A stretch of 64,000 nt of DNA from Litoditis marina. Lineage: Eukaryota > Nematoda > Chromadorea > Rhabditida > Rhabditidae. This document shows, in pieces, positions 50,008-63,347 of the stretch. Numbering within the stretch: position 1 is the stretch's first letter; each line of letters opens with the position of its first letter. The stretch covers positions 27,261,521 through 27,325,520 of the forward strand of contig OZ038435.1 in assembly GCA_964036275.1 (NCBI GenBank), in the 5' to 3' direction. The translations under genes and the position numbers were made by a program. Under the pieces are notes generated by a model. That model had not been told where the DNA came from and did not search any database. It saw only the letters and a list, made by a program, of their open reading frames with translations.

Positions 50008-50199
50008 TTAACGTGGAACAATCTATCAAATAAAACATCAGGCATAAAACGAACACAGGAATGCTTCAAGCTTTTCCGCGTACTCAATAATTTAATCGTC
50101 CTATGCATTAAATAATTATTAAAAACAGTTTTCCACAGGGATGATCAATCAGTGCGGTGACAAACTACAAATCTAATTGTGATCAAGAAATAACACACA

Positions 50200-53100
50200 T
50201 TAGTTGTTTTTCCGTTTTCGGCGATCGTTTGACGAAGAATGAGACAAGATGTAAGCATACACTCCGCGAGCCATTTCAATGGCCTTATTCTGCAAATATA
50301 AATATTTTGTACAATAATCTAGCATATTAAACTCATGTCAGGAGTAATCACTTTCACAGGTCACAAAGCTGAAACATACTTCCATACAAGACAAACATAC
50401 ACTTCCTGATTTGAAATCCTTCACTAATTGTTGATGAATAGTAATAATACTTAACACCTACCTGATTGAAGAATACCAAAGCTAGCAGGGCGAAGAAGGG
50501 CAGAGCAAGGATGGAGCTCATTTCGATTTCCACTTCTCCCGCCCTTTTCGATGACGTCATCGGAATACGAACAACTCTCACAGGGGCGTCGGCGGTGAAG
50601 AACACTGAGAATACAATTATCGACAACCGTCAAATTGTTGAGAAAACACCAGATATTCTGCTTTTGTTCGTGACCTACACAGAATCAAAGGAAACACGTG
50701 TGGCATATAGGTGAAACATTCAACAAGTTGTTATTACTTCAATTCATAAAAACTTCACTGCTATTATTCCGCTAATAAAACGATCAAACCGCTATTATCT
50801 ACTTGCCGTTTAGTGGGGGTTAAGCAGGTTATTAATTCCTGTGTTCTTAAATACAGCTAAACATTTACATCACTATATCTGACCGCCAAAAACTAGCATA
50901 ACCATTTTTACGCCTACCAGCTCTTCACGAACTGTACTAGGGTTGTTGTTGTTGTTCAAGTTCAAAATTTCGAGTTTTGGGAAACTTCGAGTTTCCGAGT
51001 TCGACTCGAAAATTGTCGAGTTTTTTCGAGTCGAGTTTCGACGTTAACAACCGTAAACTGTACGTACCGGTCTTTGCGTGGAAGGCCTGTACCGGCTTGT
51101 CCGGCTCCACCCTCACACTGTACTCCTGGCCGTTCCGTTCCAGACCGGGCAGATAGAAGACGGTGACCGGGGCATGGATGGTGGACTGCGTGATGACGTC
51201 ACCATTACGAATGACCGACACACGATACGAATCGGGCAGCGACAGGCTCGAGAAGTCCAACTGAAAAGACAGCACAACGTTTTTCGAAGTTACAAAACCT
51301 AATACGGAAAAACTTATATGAAGAAGGAAAAAGGGATTAACCAAGCACGAGTTCACCAATTTCTGATATTCTCTCGCACAACACAATCACAAACCATTGA
51401 TTATAGATTGGAAATTACTTTCTTACCAGGCAAGAAATACAATTTGTTCTGTTCCATTTTTGCATCGTTTTGCTCCATTGCATAAAAGTGACTATAAAAT
51501 GACAAGGATACCTCAACAGCGAGTTCAGTGGTATGATCCGAGGGTGCTGCCACCATGTCCAGGCCCTTCACATCTTCCGACGTCATCCGGACTTCGAACT
51601 GGGAGGGGAAGCAGTGGGGAACAGAAACACCCTCGATGGCACCTGAATCATCAAACTATAGACTTCATTGACTAAAACATCAATAATCATATAAAATAAC
51701 ACGAAGTGCAAAAAAACGTGAACTTGGGAATTTTCCTACTATTCACGTATCGTTCCTTCTCATTTCTGTCTATCCCCCTATCTTCTTCCCCCTCTACCCT
51801 CTCTCACCCTTGATGGCGACCCGATAGGTGCATGCCGGTCGTAGAGCCCTGATGCGGAATGTTCCGTCCTGTTCGGTGGTAGCCTCCGACTGATGTTGGT
51901 CACACTGCTCCGACAGTGCCTCCACAATCACACCAGCCACTGGGGCGGCCGACATCTCACGCACACGACCCCACGCACTGAAACACACTACTCATTGTAC
52001 AACCTTACTAATTTATAAGAAGCATTAGACATAAATCACACTTTTGCACAGTGGTCCAGCTGTGTGAGTTTTTAACCGATTTAAACTAAGTATAAATCTT
52101 CTATTGACAAGAGGACGTGATCAACCCACGCCATGTGAACTATGACAACTGTACCCGAACGAAATACTGTTCGATAGGATATACAGTTGAACATCTCTCT
52201 CGTATCTCACCTGAACGAGACTCTCTTTCCCTTCAGTTCCACCTTCTCGTGTTCACCTTCTTTAACTGTAATGGTAGTGGTGGTTGGGTCGAACTTGTAT
52301 TCTTGTAGGATGGGGCGGAGGAAATAATCACCCGGAGCCTGAAATATACCCCAATCAACCAACTTAACTAGATATGAGTTACCTTCTTCTAATGATAGAT
52401 TTTCTGCTATAATATATAAAATCGAAAAATGCATCATCCCGCACAATAATGATAACATAACGTACCAGTCCGACGAAGTTCACTTCTCCACTGGCGTCGA
52501 TCATGTTGTTGCTGCGGTACGACTTTCCACCGACAACGGACAACAGGACACCGTCTAATCGCTCAGAGGTGGACACATCAGACTGAAATACATGTATGGC
52601 ATTGTCCAGATCCTGTATTTGCAATGAAGAAAAGTGTGAGGTGCCTGCACAACACAATCACACTTTTCGAAGGACGCCAGACACCAACCTTTCACCACCA
52701 CTGTCTGCCCCGCTAAGAAACCGTCTGCGCCACGGAGATTTCGGATAACGATCCAACTTCTCCTCTTTTGCGTACTGTCTTGTCTCACCGCGCGCTATGC
52801 TAATTTCTAGGCTCGGCAGTAATGCCGTCCACTTAATACATCAGAAACGAGCAAATTTCTATTTTGGTGTCCCACCTTCTATAAACACGTGTTTTAGTAC
52901 ATCTGTAAGACCTAGACTCCTCATCGGAAACGGGTATAACTTACCACGACAACTGAGAGATGGCTGAGTTTCACACTGTTCATCTTTCCTATTTTTCCCT
53001 CCTCCGCTGTAATTTCGTACCCGTCCTGGGTAGCAGAAATAGACAGATCCTCGGCACGGCGCACTGGTCCAACGCTGAATAAATGTAAGGGCATAACTTG

Positions 53101-56100
53101 AAGTCTACTACTGCTTTTACGTTTTTCTACACATGCAGGTTCGGGAAAAAAACTATTCAATAGTTGAAGAGATTTTAGAAAGACGAGGTCAATATCCGAA
53201 GATTGAAACACAGAAAAAAGTGCAAAATGGTTCTTCCTTTGAGGTAATATATAGAATACCCACCCTTAATATGTAGAATATCCATCCGTATAAAAAAGAA
53301 AAACGCACCAGCTGAATCTAAAACGGGAAAAACTGTCTTCAAACTAACCGGAAACGGCCACTTCGGTCCGAAACAGTTTCGAATCGTACGTTCGCGTCCT
53401 TGTTGTGAATGGCTACCACCTAAAGCCGCGAGGAATTACTGATCACAATAAAAAATACCTGCGTCGAGCGTCGTACGTCAACCTTAATAATAGAAAATGG
53501 CAATAGTGATTACTTAGTTACATTGTGAACAAATTGTTAACAAAAAGTGAGCATGTAATGTGTGATTATGTACCTTGGCGCCTTCTACCGGGGGCTGGAT
53601 GGATCCATCGACAAAGATTCCCTTGTCTGCCACAAACTCGACCGCATTGTCCACACATTCACCGCTGAGACAACATGATGAACGATCAATTATCAAGTCA
53701 TTTCTAATTTCAACATCGCTTACAGAATAGACTAGCCAGAAAATTCTGGTTCATAATATTAACCCTTATATTTGATTGAAGTATAAGTTTGCCGATGCCG
53801 CTTTTCCCACTTTCGAAAAAAAATTAATAAATACATCAATAAAAACGAACCGGAACTTGAGAGTGTAGCTGGCTGGTTCGAACAGATGCGTTTCAGAGAA
53901 GGGCACGAGAATGACGTCACCGGCTGTCACCAACGGCTGTTGGAAGGAGAAGACGCCAGTCGGCTCAACATTGATCTCGCGATCTCCGGAAGAGGACCTA
54001 GAATAAATTAGAACACTGGGGGTTATCACAATATGGGAACTTTGCCCCTATAAGAAGGATGTAACAAAGTGGAATAATAGAAACTTATTGCGATGGACGC
54101 CTGAGCGGATAAATTAGAGAGGATGAACCTAACCTATAGCAATAGTAACTCACTTGATCTTCAATTTAAATGTCGATTTGTCCTTGCTCGTAATTTTTCC
54201 ACTAATCTTAGCATCCATGGCACTGACCACAGTCACGGAATCAGAAGGCACTGAAAATAGAAGTTGAACAGATACAAACACTTCATTCTCTAACTAACAT
54301 TTTCGATTTTCCCATTAGCGACCGAATGAAAAAAACCAACCGTTGATTGAAATGGGCTGTGGTTGGAAATTCATGCAGGACTCCAGCTGTACGGAATACG
54401 TTCCCATGACAGGCACACAAATCGCATTTTGACCGGCAACGGCCTTCAGTTCACCCTTCAACTGACGTTTCTCGGCGTGAGACCACGTCTGAATAACAAT
54501 AATTTCAATTATTATAACTACATGTTACTATGCCTAGCCTACTTCCGTTTAACCAAATAATATTCATATCTTGAAATCGGTTAGGTTCTAGTCTAAGGTC
54601 AATAAATGTCGATTAAAATAATGAAACGTTCAAGCAGGCCCATTATGTGAACCAATCCCGTGTCAACGGTCCATACACCGCCAAGAGCCTCTTATTCCTT
54701 CAAAATTCTCGCGACCCCTCCGTGTTGTCTCGTGTCGCGACCCCCCAAAACGGCGATATTCAACTCTTTTCCGTAAGATTATGCGACCCCTACTTTTTAC
54801 AAGTATTTGTTCGCGACCCCCCCCCCCCCCCTTTTATGAGGGACCCTGGCGGTGTGTGCAACGGTCCTTTAAACTGCAATTGAAAAATGAATTGCAGTTT
54901 AAAGGACTGAAGCGTTGGGATTGGACCACATAATCGTCTTTCTTTAAGAAAGAAACCCAAGCAGCAATTGGGAATAAGAAATTCGAAGAAAGAGATTGTT
55001 TGGTTCATTTTTTCCATCTCCCCGACATTGCGACTGACCAAAGAGGCCGGGTGGGACAGTTCGATCTTGGTGCTGAAGCCGCTCTGGACAAAGTGAGCTG
55101 GCTGAGGTTTACTGCGTTCCACAAGGAGAGACATGTCCGAGTTCTCCCAACAACCGCGATCCCCGTCCGACAGACGAACTGCAGACATTTATTTATCTAC
55201 ATTCAAAGAATGTGGCACTCGCTCATCAGAGAAAGAGAAGAAGAATACATGATTGAAGCCATAAGATTTTGAATGGTTTACAGTTCACTGTTTGTACAAT
55301 GTTGTATTATTTCAGGAAACTGTCAGCTCGTATTCACACCCACCCACGAGGTGTTTGTTTTAGAAGAATTTTTTTTACATTTTAGAAACTGAGAACAATA
55401 ATCAACAAATTCCACTGAAAACCATTCAATTTCAATACTAGCTAATATACCCAGAAAGTCCCACCTGTATACTTTCCGGGTCCAATGTCTCTGAAAACGA
55501 CATCAGCTCCCTCCGCCGTTTGCACTACAGTTTCACCGAGAAGCAAAGTGAGCGAGATAGCGCCACAATTTCCTGAATATTCAAATTAGAACCGGAACAA
55601 ACAAACAAAATATTTTGAAAAACGAATACATACACATACACATCACCTGGTACAACTTAGGTAGTAACCGGTGAGAGCTCTAGTTAGAAGTCCGGGCAGA
55701 GGTTCAGGAGATATACTAAAAGATCCTTATTTTCATCTTTCGAGATTCAATTGGGACGTCCTTATTTGCAGCTGTACCATCTCCTACCTATACAAGTGAC
55801 TCTGGCTTCAGCGTCAGTCTTGAAATGGGTGAATCGCAATCCCTCCACAGCTCCATTGCTCAAGTCTACGTCCAATGCACGAGGCGTGAGAGAAGAAGTT
55901 GAGTCAGCTGGCTGCAAATAATAACATTATCAGAATTCATTCAACATCTAACAATGAATAGAGTCTATTGACCCGAGCAACGTTGAAAACAAACAAATCT
56001 CCCCCCCCCCCCCCCGCTCTTTCACTGAATGAGATCCAGAGTCCAGAAAACCCTACAAGCCTCACGAGGCATATTTCCTAAACGCTAGTGTTACAATGAG

Positions 56101-59100
56101 CGATATATTCTCTCCATTACCTAGATCTTATTACTTACCGAAATAGAATACTTGGCGGGGGCCACCATTCTGCAGAACTGTCCGTCGGATGATGGTCTAA
56201 TCGATACAGTATCTCCGTTGTCCTTTCTCTTCAATACAAGAGCCTCGACGGAGCCACGAGACTTCTCCACACTTCCGCACACTTCGAAGCTATAAATTTC
56301 AATATATGACAACTAAGTTCATTAACGGTTTCCTGCTGAGCATTAAAATGTACGCCAATGCAAACACGATTATAAAAACGCCCTACATTTCACATTGAAT
56401 AAACACCTTCAACAACCTTGATATCAACACCTTCTTTGAAAAAAAATATTTATAAGAAAACATATGGAATAAGTTTGTCAATCATTAAATACTCAGTACT
56501 CACCCCTCCACGACCACATCAGGAATACGAATGCTCGGCAGCTTCAGAGACGTCTTGACGACGCTGAACTTCGTGTTGGCGGAAGTGGCGGTGACCTCGA
56601 GAGAACCCTCCTGAAAATTATGAGGTGTTACTACGTCTCACGTCTCATCCCATCACATTGTTGTACAACTCAAAAGATATTTGTTATTCATAATTCCAAG
56701 ATGTCAACAAGAAAATGTTTTCCCTCTATTTCTCATCTTCACACGGCGTTTTCCGCCGCCACATTAGAGTTGGTCGGGACCGCGATCGTTCATTCGACCG
56801 CAACGCGACACGCGAACGCGTGATTCACGTGCCAATTATGGTTTTAAGTGCCAAGAAATGATTTCGATGAAATAGGAAGTCCGGGCAGTGTGCAGCATGT
56901 GCATACTCGGGAGAGCGCGGGGTCTCGCCACGACAGTTTTTCGGTTGTGCACCTGCTGCATACTACTCGCAAGAAATAGGTTGTCCGAGAATGCTGTGTT
57001 CACTATTTCTAGCTGACTGATACCTTGAGTCCCTCGAGTGAATAGTAGCCGTCCTTATCGGTGGTTCCAACTTGCTTTCCGTTCACCAAAACGGTCGCCT
57101 TCGCCACTCCCTTCGATTGTGACGTCACTCGACCACGTGCCGAAAAGCCAGACACGGCGAACGAAACCTAAAACACCATGTACTTAGAATGTATAAAACA
57201 CAGAAAAAACCACTATCAATGTATCAAATCAACTGTATTCACTCCGCATGACCATAAAGGGCTGTTGTCACTATGCAGAATAGAAAATCGACTCGACATG
57301 TAATTTTCCCTATGTACCGCGGCATAACACAAATTGAAGCCCCCTACCTGAACCTTCTCGTTCCGGATGTGGATGGGTGCCAACTTGGGTGAGAACTGGA
57401 ACACGGTATCGCCCTGACGCCAATCCGGTCGCACGTAGTACTCGCCAATTGGCGCACAACTGATGTCCAAGGTTCCAGAGGCCGATGTCTTTCCCACGGA
57501 GCAGGCGAACTTCGATTCACCCATCTTCTCTTTGGTGGCAACACAACCCTTCAGCTGGAATGCGAGACAAAAACTATGAGATTATCTTATATTTAATAGA
57601 ACAACGAGATATGCGGTAAACTACCAAACCTAAAAGCCTAAAAGTAACCATTGCAAAGAAATCGAACCAAACTTTCAGCCCGTAATCGTTATAATATAAC
57701 CTGATTGATATTGGAAAAAAAAACACAGAATACATATTTTAATAACACTAAAAAACTGACATTCTTATCAGACGCGGCATATAGTGTAATGGGGACGTCG
57801 GCCAGTGGAGATCCTTTGTTGGACACAGAAACAGAGAGATGGTATCCACTGATACGCAGAGGGGGAGAAACAACGACCGGACGGTCCTTCACCTGTATGC
57901 AGACCACAATTATTTCGAGTTTCGCCAGAACTTCTGTTGCATGTCACTACAGGAATAGGATAAATTGAGAAATCAGTGGAAAATGTTTTTCATGTGACTT
58001 AACAAACGCTTTTTCGTGATAAACACTAATTTAAGGGAGGATTGATTTCACATCATTATAACAAAGAAATATTCCAATATAACCGATTCAACTAGGGTCC
58101 AAATCGCTGAATTAACTTTATTGACATCAAATTTTGCAAATGTTAACTGTTGACCCTACCTCAACCTTAGCGGATCCCGTAGCTATACAAGCAGACGTAG
58201 AGGAGCCGGTGCTAACTTCATAGACACCTGGACGAGAAAAAACGTATCAACTTTTTCACAGAATGATATCATATGTGAGACTGGAATAAAAACGTTACAG
58301 TGGAAAACTATTATTATTTCAGGTTATTTTATTTGAACAAAATATAATTGTGTCACTAGGACTTTTGGATGGTGGTATGATTAAGTTAATGTGCTCAGTG
58401 AGAGATGTACTCAAAACCCTCTGAGAAAACCCAAAACCGTCTTGAATCAGGGTCGAAACGGTTTTGAGTACATCTCTCACTGAGCACATTAACTTAATCA
58501 TATTATTATTTCATTTTCCAATATACGCTAACTTTAAGTTTTGGGCGAATATTACTTCAGATAATACAGTAATGTGATGCCGCTGATCATGATACACATA
58601 TTGCATTCATAAGTAACAATGCAATTTTATAAAATTGTTCAAGAACTAGAACGAAACGAACCAGGCGCCGTCTTGAACAGATAATGGCCACCCTTTGTAG
58701 TGGTCGTTGTCTCGATGATCTTTCCATTCTTCGATAGGGTCAATGGTAGACCGGCTGGACCGGATCCCGAACCATCATCAACCACTCCTTTCACGGAGAA
58801 TGCTGAAAACACATATCAATGTCCTGTAATAGCTAATAACGATCGCCTAACAAGAAACAATTCAAGACAACCCCAGAAGAATGGACATACCCAACTTGTC
58901 CATGATTGTAACTTTTATTTATTTTTTGAATTTATTCAAGTTGAAAGACTAGGTATCCCGCATACTTCAATAATCTTCAAACATTACCTGATAGGACGAA
59001 ATTGATATCTTCATTTTTAGTACACGCGTCGTTCACACCATCAAGCTTGAAATCGATCGTTTCTGGCTCTGAAAACGTTTCTATAGTAAATATTGAGTTT

Positions 59101-59640
59101 TGTAATCTAATGCGCTTTTAGCTAAATATTTTTGTTCAAGAAAGCTATTTTCTTCTTCGTGAAGAAGCCGATAAATGATATGAGCAAAAAGAGTTTGCAG
59201 TTTGCAACTGACCGAAATACCATCCCTCGGGAGCTGACACCTTCAGCGAGTACTGTCCCTTGTTGTATATGGGAATCATGTAGTAGCCGTTCTGGGGGTT
59301 GCAATCTTCCTCATGCTTCATATGACCCTCGGGGGTCAGCAGCTTCACCTACAACACAAACCGGTTTCCACACCTACAACCGTAACGCAGTCAATGATTT
59401 TGTTCCACCGGGCGAGATATGAGATGTTTCCGGAATTAAAAGTACACAAAAAATGTGCTATGGCAAATTTTTGCGAAATTTTATTTTACGTGGTTATGGA
59501 TTGAGAAATTTGTAAAATCGTACCTTCACTTTTGAGTAATCAATGGGCAAGGTTGATTTGACAAAACCGCCACAGCTGTAAATATCGGCTGAAACTAGTT
59601 GCTGCCAGATGCAGACCAACCCTACCAGAAGAAGCCGCAT
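50200..59640 (-). CDS. nra-4: Nodal modulator homologue (NOMO / NRA-4), 26 exons
   Basis: ER type I membrane protein made of tandem carboxypeptidase-regulatory/Ig-like beta domains; NOMO acts in an ER complex with nicalin/TMEM147, and C. elegans NRA-4 influences nicotinic receptor assembly. Exons (minus): 59640-59524, 59348-59213, 59068-58988, 58802-58662, 58227-58160, 57892-57761, 57554-57348, 57167-57024, 56610-56504, 56289-56139, 55911-55788, 55572-55465, 55178-55039, 54488-54341, 54250-54154, 53997-53851, 53664-53574, 53419-53349, 53074-52945, 52582-52466, 52338-52211, 51977-51808, 51642-51512, 51260-51068, 50604-50462, 50289-50200; 1103 aa (human about 1222). Signal peptide MRLLLVGLVCIWQQLVSA, then CGGFVKS, NGYYMIPIYNKGQYSLKV, GVNDACTKNEDINFV, DKDGYYSLEGL, PGDYFLRPILQEYKF, and a membrane helix (ILALPFFALLALVFF) with a basic tail (RRKRKNN). 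Several donors are GTCAGT; exon 13 could alternatively end 12 bases later. Confidence 0.94.
54641..54948. mobile_element. Family A MITE interrupted by a second element, NOMO intron 13
   Basis: The outer element has the family A ends (CATTATGTGAACCAATCCCG and GATTGGACCACATAATCGTC). It is split by a 186-bp insert at 54673-54858 that begins ATACACCGCCA and ends TGGCGGTGTGTG, near-perfect inverted termini. The 9-base CAACGGTCC occurs on both sides of the insert (54664-54672, 54859-54867), as a target site duplication. The insert carries CGCGACCCC strings and a run of C. A 9-bp duplication suits a Mutator-like non-autonomous element. Confidence 0.85.
58376..58502. repeat. Near-perfect 43-bp hairpin in NOMO intron 4
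   Basis: 58376-58418 and 58460-58502 are reverse complements over about 43 bases (TTAATGTGCTCAGTGAGAGA and its mirror), with a 41-base loop. It is either a small palindromic MITE or a transcribed hairpin. Both strands would fold, since the gene is transcribed leftward through it. There is no coding content. Confidence 0.85.
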
Positions 59641-60270
59641 CTTGGTTCAACCTACCTGTAGAGATCATGTTCAAAATGTTAATGCAACACACGAATAACA
59701 CGTTAGCCACAACAAATACAAATAGATATATACAAATGCTTGATAAGAAGACATGTTGTTAATGAGTATTATTAATGATACGAATAACTAGAAATCTTCA
59801 TTTATCACACAAATTATCGACTAACACAATATCAGTGTATTTCTATTTTTGTTGAAGAAAATATAACCATGAGGAAGATGGATTAACCCTTGGCAAAGTC
59901 GGCAACCGGGTCGTTATCAAAAAATACATTATTCACATTATTGTACAAGGAGCGCATCATTCAGTACGACACGGCTGTTACACTGGATTCTCCAATCTAG
60001 CAAAACTTTTTCAAGCATATTACTATCAGATCCATGTTTTAATTATAAGAATACGGTACCTACTTTATGCAATTCTTACGCAAACTGAAAATCATACAAG
60101 ACATAAACTACCACAGCGAATACGTTTACAATCACTGAAACACTACGCCTATGTAAAGAGGACGACAAAATGCGAGTAGAATATAGGAGGACATGAGTAG
60201 ACTATGGCACTGATACAATGCTATTCGATTGAATATTGTCAATCAATACTGTTTATGCCTGCAAAAGGAC
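59641..60270. other. Gap between MMADHC stop and NOMO start
   Basis: 630 bases between two genes on the minus strand, with no coding sequence seen. A CTCTACAG acceptor-like site (minus strand) ends 15 bases upstream of the NOMO ATG, a possible trans-splice site. No minus-strand AATAAA was found just after the MMADHC stop. Confidence 0.45.
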
Positions 60271-62235
60271 CTAATCCGAATCTTCGTTGACCTTGGCCAC
60301 GATGTCCTTCATGATCTGACTCTCCAGAGGAGCATCCGTGAACAGGGTGCCAACGAAAGCATGTGTGCCCCAGCTCATGTGTTGCAGAACCTAATAATAG
60401 GAATTGTATGATGAAAACATACTTACTTATTTTAGTGTGCATACTTGAAGAGGAAGCAATAAAAGACAACAGTCATCTATCCACACACCTACTCCCGACG
60501 ACTCTTCAACGGAAAACGTGTTTTTCGATTTAAATACCTCGAATGCCATAGTTATGTGACAAAAAGTCTATATACATTGATGTTAATTAATGTATCAATA
60601 GAAACCACATAATTGACTAACCTTACAACATCCCAGGTCCTCGATACGGAATCCCATGTATTTGTAGGCTTCGTCGGTTTCGAACAGGGCAATGTTCGAG
60701 TAGTGGCCGAGATAGGGGCGACCCGAGGCAGGATCCACAAAGTCAGCCCAGTATCCGCCTGCAACCAACGTCTTCTTGATCATGAGAGATGGTGGTGGTG
60801 TTTAGGAATAAAAAGGGTAACTTGTCATGTCCAGCAACCGAGATTGAAACTAATCGAATGGTCACCATATTGCTAGTGAAATGTAGAGTAACGAAAAAAG
60901 CTAGACAAGCAATTAGACACATCGTTGGCGTTGTTCACTACTGCGTTTTCAAAATCACAAACTATGTATGTGTATTCCTAATAGAACTAATTGAACCTTA
61001 CAAGTTCATTTACACAACATGTTTCCTGATATACAATAATTTGAGGAAATGCAACTAACAGCTTCGAAGAGCAGTGCATATGGCTTGTCCAGATGAGATG
61101 AAGGAAGCGGTGAGAAGATCTCTTTCCTCCTCCATCTGACGACTCCACGCACTCATGTCGTGTTCAGTCTTCTGGGTCAGGTTCAACACATTCACCGATG
61201 ACTTTTCCAACTCCATGTTGGGGAAGAGGAACTTGAGATCTTTCTTGAGCAATCGGGGACACGACTGAGCAGTCAGCTCAATCGGCCAGTCACCAGCACG
61301 GTCTTGGGCATCTTCTAGAGCTTGCTCCTAAATAACACACGTTACCTCAAGTGCTATTGAACTATTCAAGATGGCCGTGTTTCATAGTTAATATAGAACA
61401 CATAACAAAATAATGTATAGTAAATTCAAACAGCTCAATTTCAAAAACAAATAGTGAATTGTCCAACTGTTTTGTAAAAATTAAACAACACGGACATAAA
61501 ACTATTAACTATACCTGGAGTTCCCGGAGGTAGTTAGTGTCGGCGTCCACGCGATTCACTCCCATAACAGCATTCAGTGTACAGGCTGTGGAATCCATGA
61601 CCGAAGTAGACTTCTCTTGCTTAGCGGTCTCGGGCTGGTCGCGACTCAGCTGATGACAGACATCACCGGGAAACGGAAACTGCTTGTCCGCCGGACCTAG
61701 GTTGGGACTATTATCATTAAATTTATATAACACATGGTTCAGATTGATTGATAATTTCAACTCTCAATAAGAAGATCGAAAATCAATATATAAACCGCTG
61801 AACCGGGAAACAAGTACAATCCAGTCGCCGTGCCTAATTTGCATATACAAGTAGGAGGGAGAGAATATGCGCGATTCACATTCGCACCAAGAGAATTTGA
61901 CGAAAGAAACCAGAACAAGAATACAATCACACCTTATCTCAGCACATAAACATGTTCTCTGCCTCATCGGCACTAAATGATAATTGAAGAATTGAAGTGC
62001 TACTGTTGTATTTGCTTGGTTTTCTATTAGTAAGTACTATTAGTATTTCAGTTTTCAATTTAGTAGCCATATACAATGATATAACCGTGGTATTACCTAG
62101 TAGAGAGTTAGCTCTTGGGGGCTGTCCATCCTTCACGTAGATGATTGGGGCCTGTGTGTAGCTGGTTTGCGTGGAAAACAGACGAACCCTAGAGGTGAAT
62201 GATCGCATGTGTGGACCAACCGCCGTCAACTTCAT
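60271..62235 (-). CDS. mmad-1: MMADHC homologue (cobalamin trafficking protein, cblD type), 5 exons
   Basis: Directs cobalamin received from MMACHC to cytosolic methionine synthase or to mitochondrial methylmalonyl-CoA mutase. Exons (minus): 62235-62097, 61696-61515, 61327-61060, 60758-60622, 60390-60271; 281 aa (human 296). Parts: an N-terminal mitochondrial-type presequence ([20 protein letters not shown]), a variable middle ([16 protein letters not shown]), then the conserved C-terminal domain with [54 protein letters not shown] and [16 protein letters not shown]. These agree with the family over the whole domain. The ATG follows a TTTTGACAG acceptor-like site by 9 bases. NOMO follows 630 bp downstream on the same strand; an operon is possible but unproven. 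Confidence 0.94.
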
Positions 62236-63347
62236 CACGGAAATCTGTCAAAAAGAGTTATAATGTTGAAAAATAACATCGAAAATATTCAACCGTTATT
62301 GACAGCCGGTGTTTGATAATAATTTCCTGGTGGGTGGTAATGAGAAATCAATGGGAGCGCAGTCGATCGAGTTTACAATCAATAACAGAAACAACCGTTA
62401 GATGAAAGAAATGTCAGATGGTTAGAAAAAAGTAAACGCTAACGGATTAGAACATCTTATGAGGAAGAGCAAGTGTGAAAAGTCGAAAGGAACGCTTCTA
62501 GCAGCGCTAACATAGCAAGCAAGAGTAAAGAGCAACAAAGCAAATTTCGGTATGTAAGAAACCAAAAGACCACAAACGAATCAATTGTAAGTTCATCTAA
62601 CTGCGAATAACACGGAAATGTTGATGGGCGTGCTAGGAGGCGAGGATTGGTTGTTCATTGATCATGCTGAGACTAGTACGTGCCAAATCCAAAAGCACAG
62701 CGGGATCAACAAGATGTGAGACGGCTGCGTTGTCTCACTCATCTGTTTTGAATATGAAAGCGAAATAGTACTAACTGTCAATAATAAGAAAAACTTTAAT
62801 CACAGTCACGCAAGTACCTGCGTGAAAAAATCTGCGTGAAAAAATCTCTTTAGATCTCTAGTTACTACACGTTAAACGTGTCACCGTTCTGACAGAGCAA
62901 GTTGGTATACCACCCACTGAAAAAGGAACACTCGATCACGTGGTTGCTCGGTTTGAAATTTTAACAAAAAGTGAGGCTGCGCGGATGCAAGAGCGGCAAT
63001 CAATGATGAAGCATAGTGGGCTGCCTACCACTCAAACTGTACGTGATCGTTGTTGAGAGGCAGCCCAGCATCTCTCAGCGTTTGCTAAAACGTGAAGTGG
63101 AGGTTGGCGTTTTCGATCCGATATTATTATTGTGCTATTTGTGGAATTAGTTTTCTCATTATTGCTCAAAAAGATAAAACGGAATGAGCAATGACGGTTT
63201 ACTTTGCTGGTTTTCAGGTTCGACCGGACAGTCATCGCAGTTCAAAAGAGTTTTCACTCCTTGTTTACGTATTTTTTGGAACCTGCTTGTGTCGTAGCGC
63301 AGATAAGAAGATATATAGTTCACACGACTACTAGCTAGAACTATATT
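62236..63347. other. Divergent promoter region between MMADHC and chimaerin
   Basis: 1.1 kb between two divergently transcribed genes. No coding exon seen on either strand. A minus-strand frame near 63032-63235 lacks splice context and recognisable features. The region presumably contains both promoters; there is no clear motif apart from short AG-rich tracts near 63425-63460, which are within intron 1 of the next gene. Confidence 0.45.
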
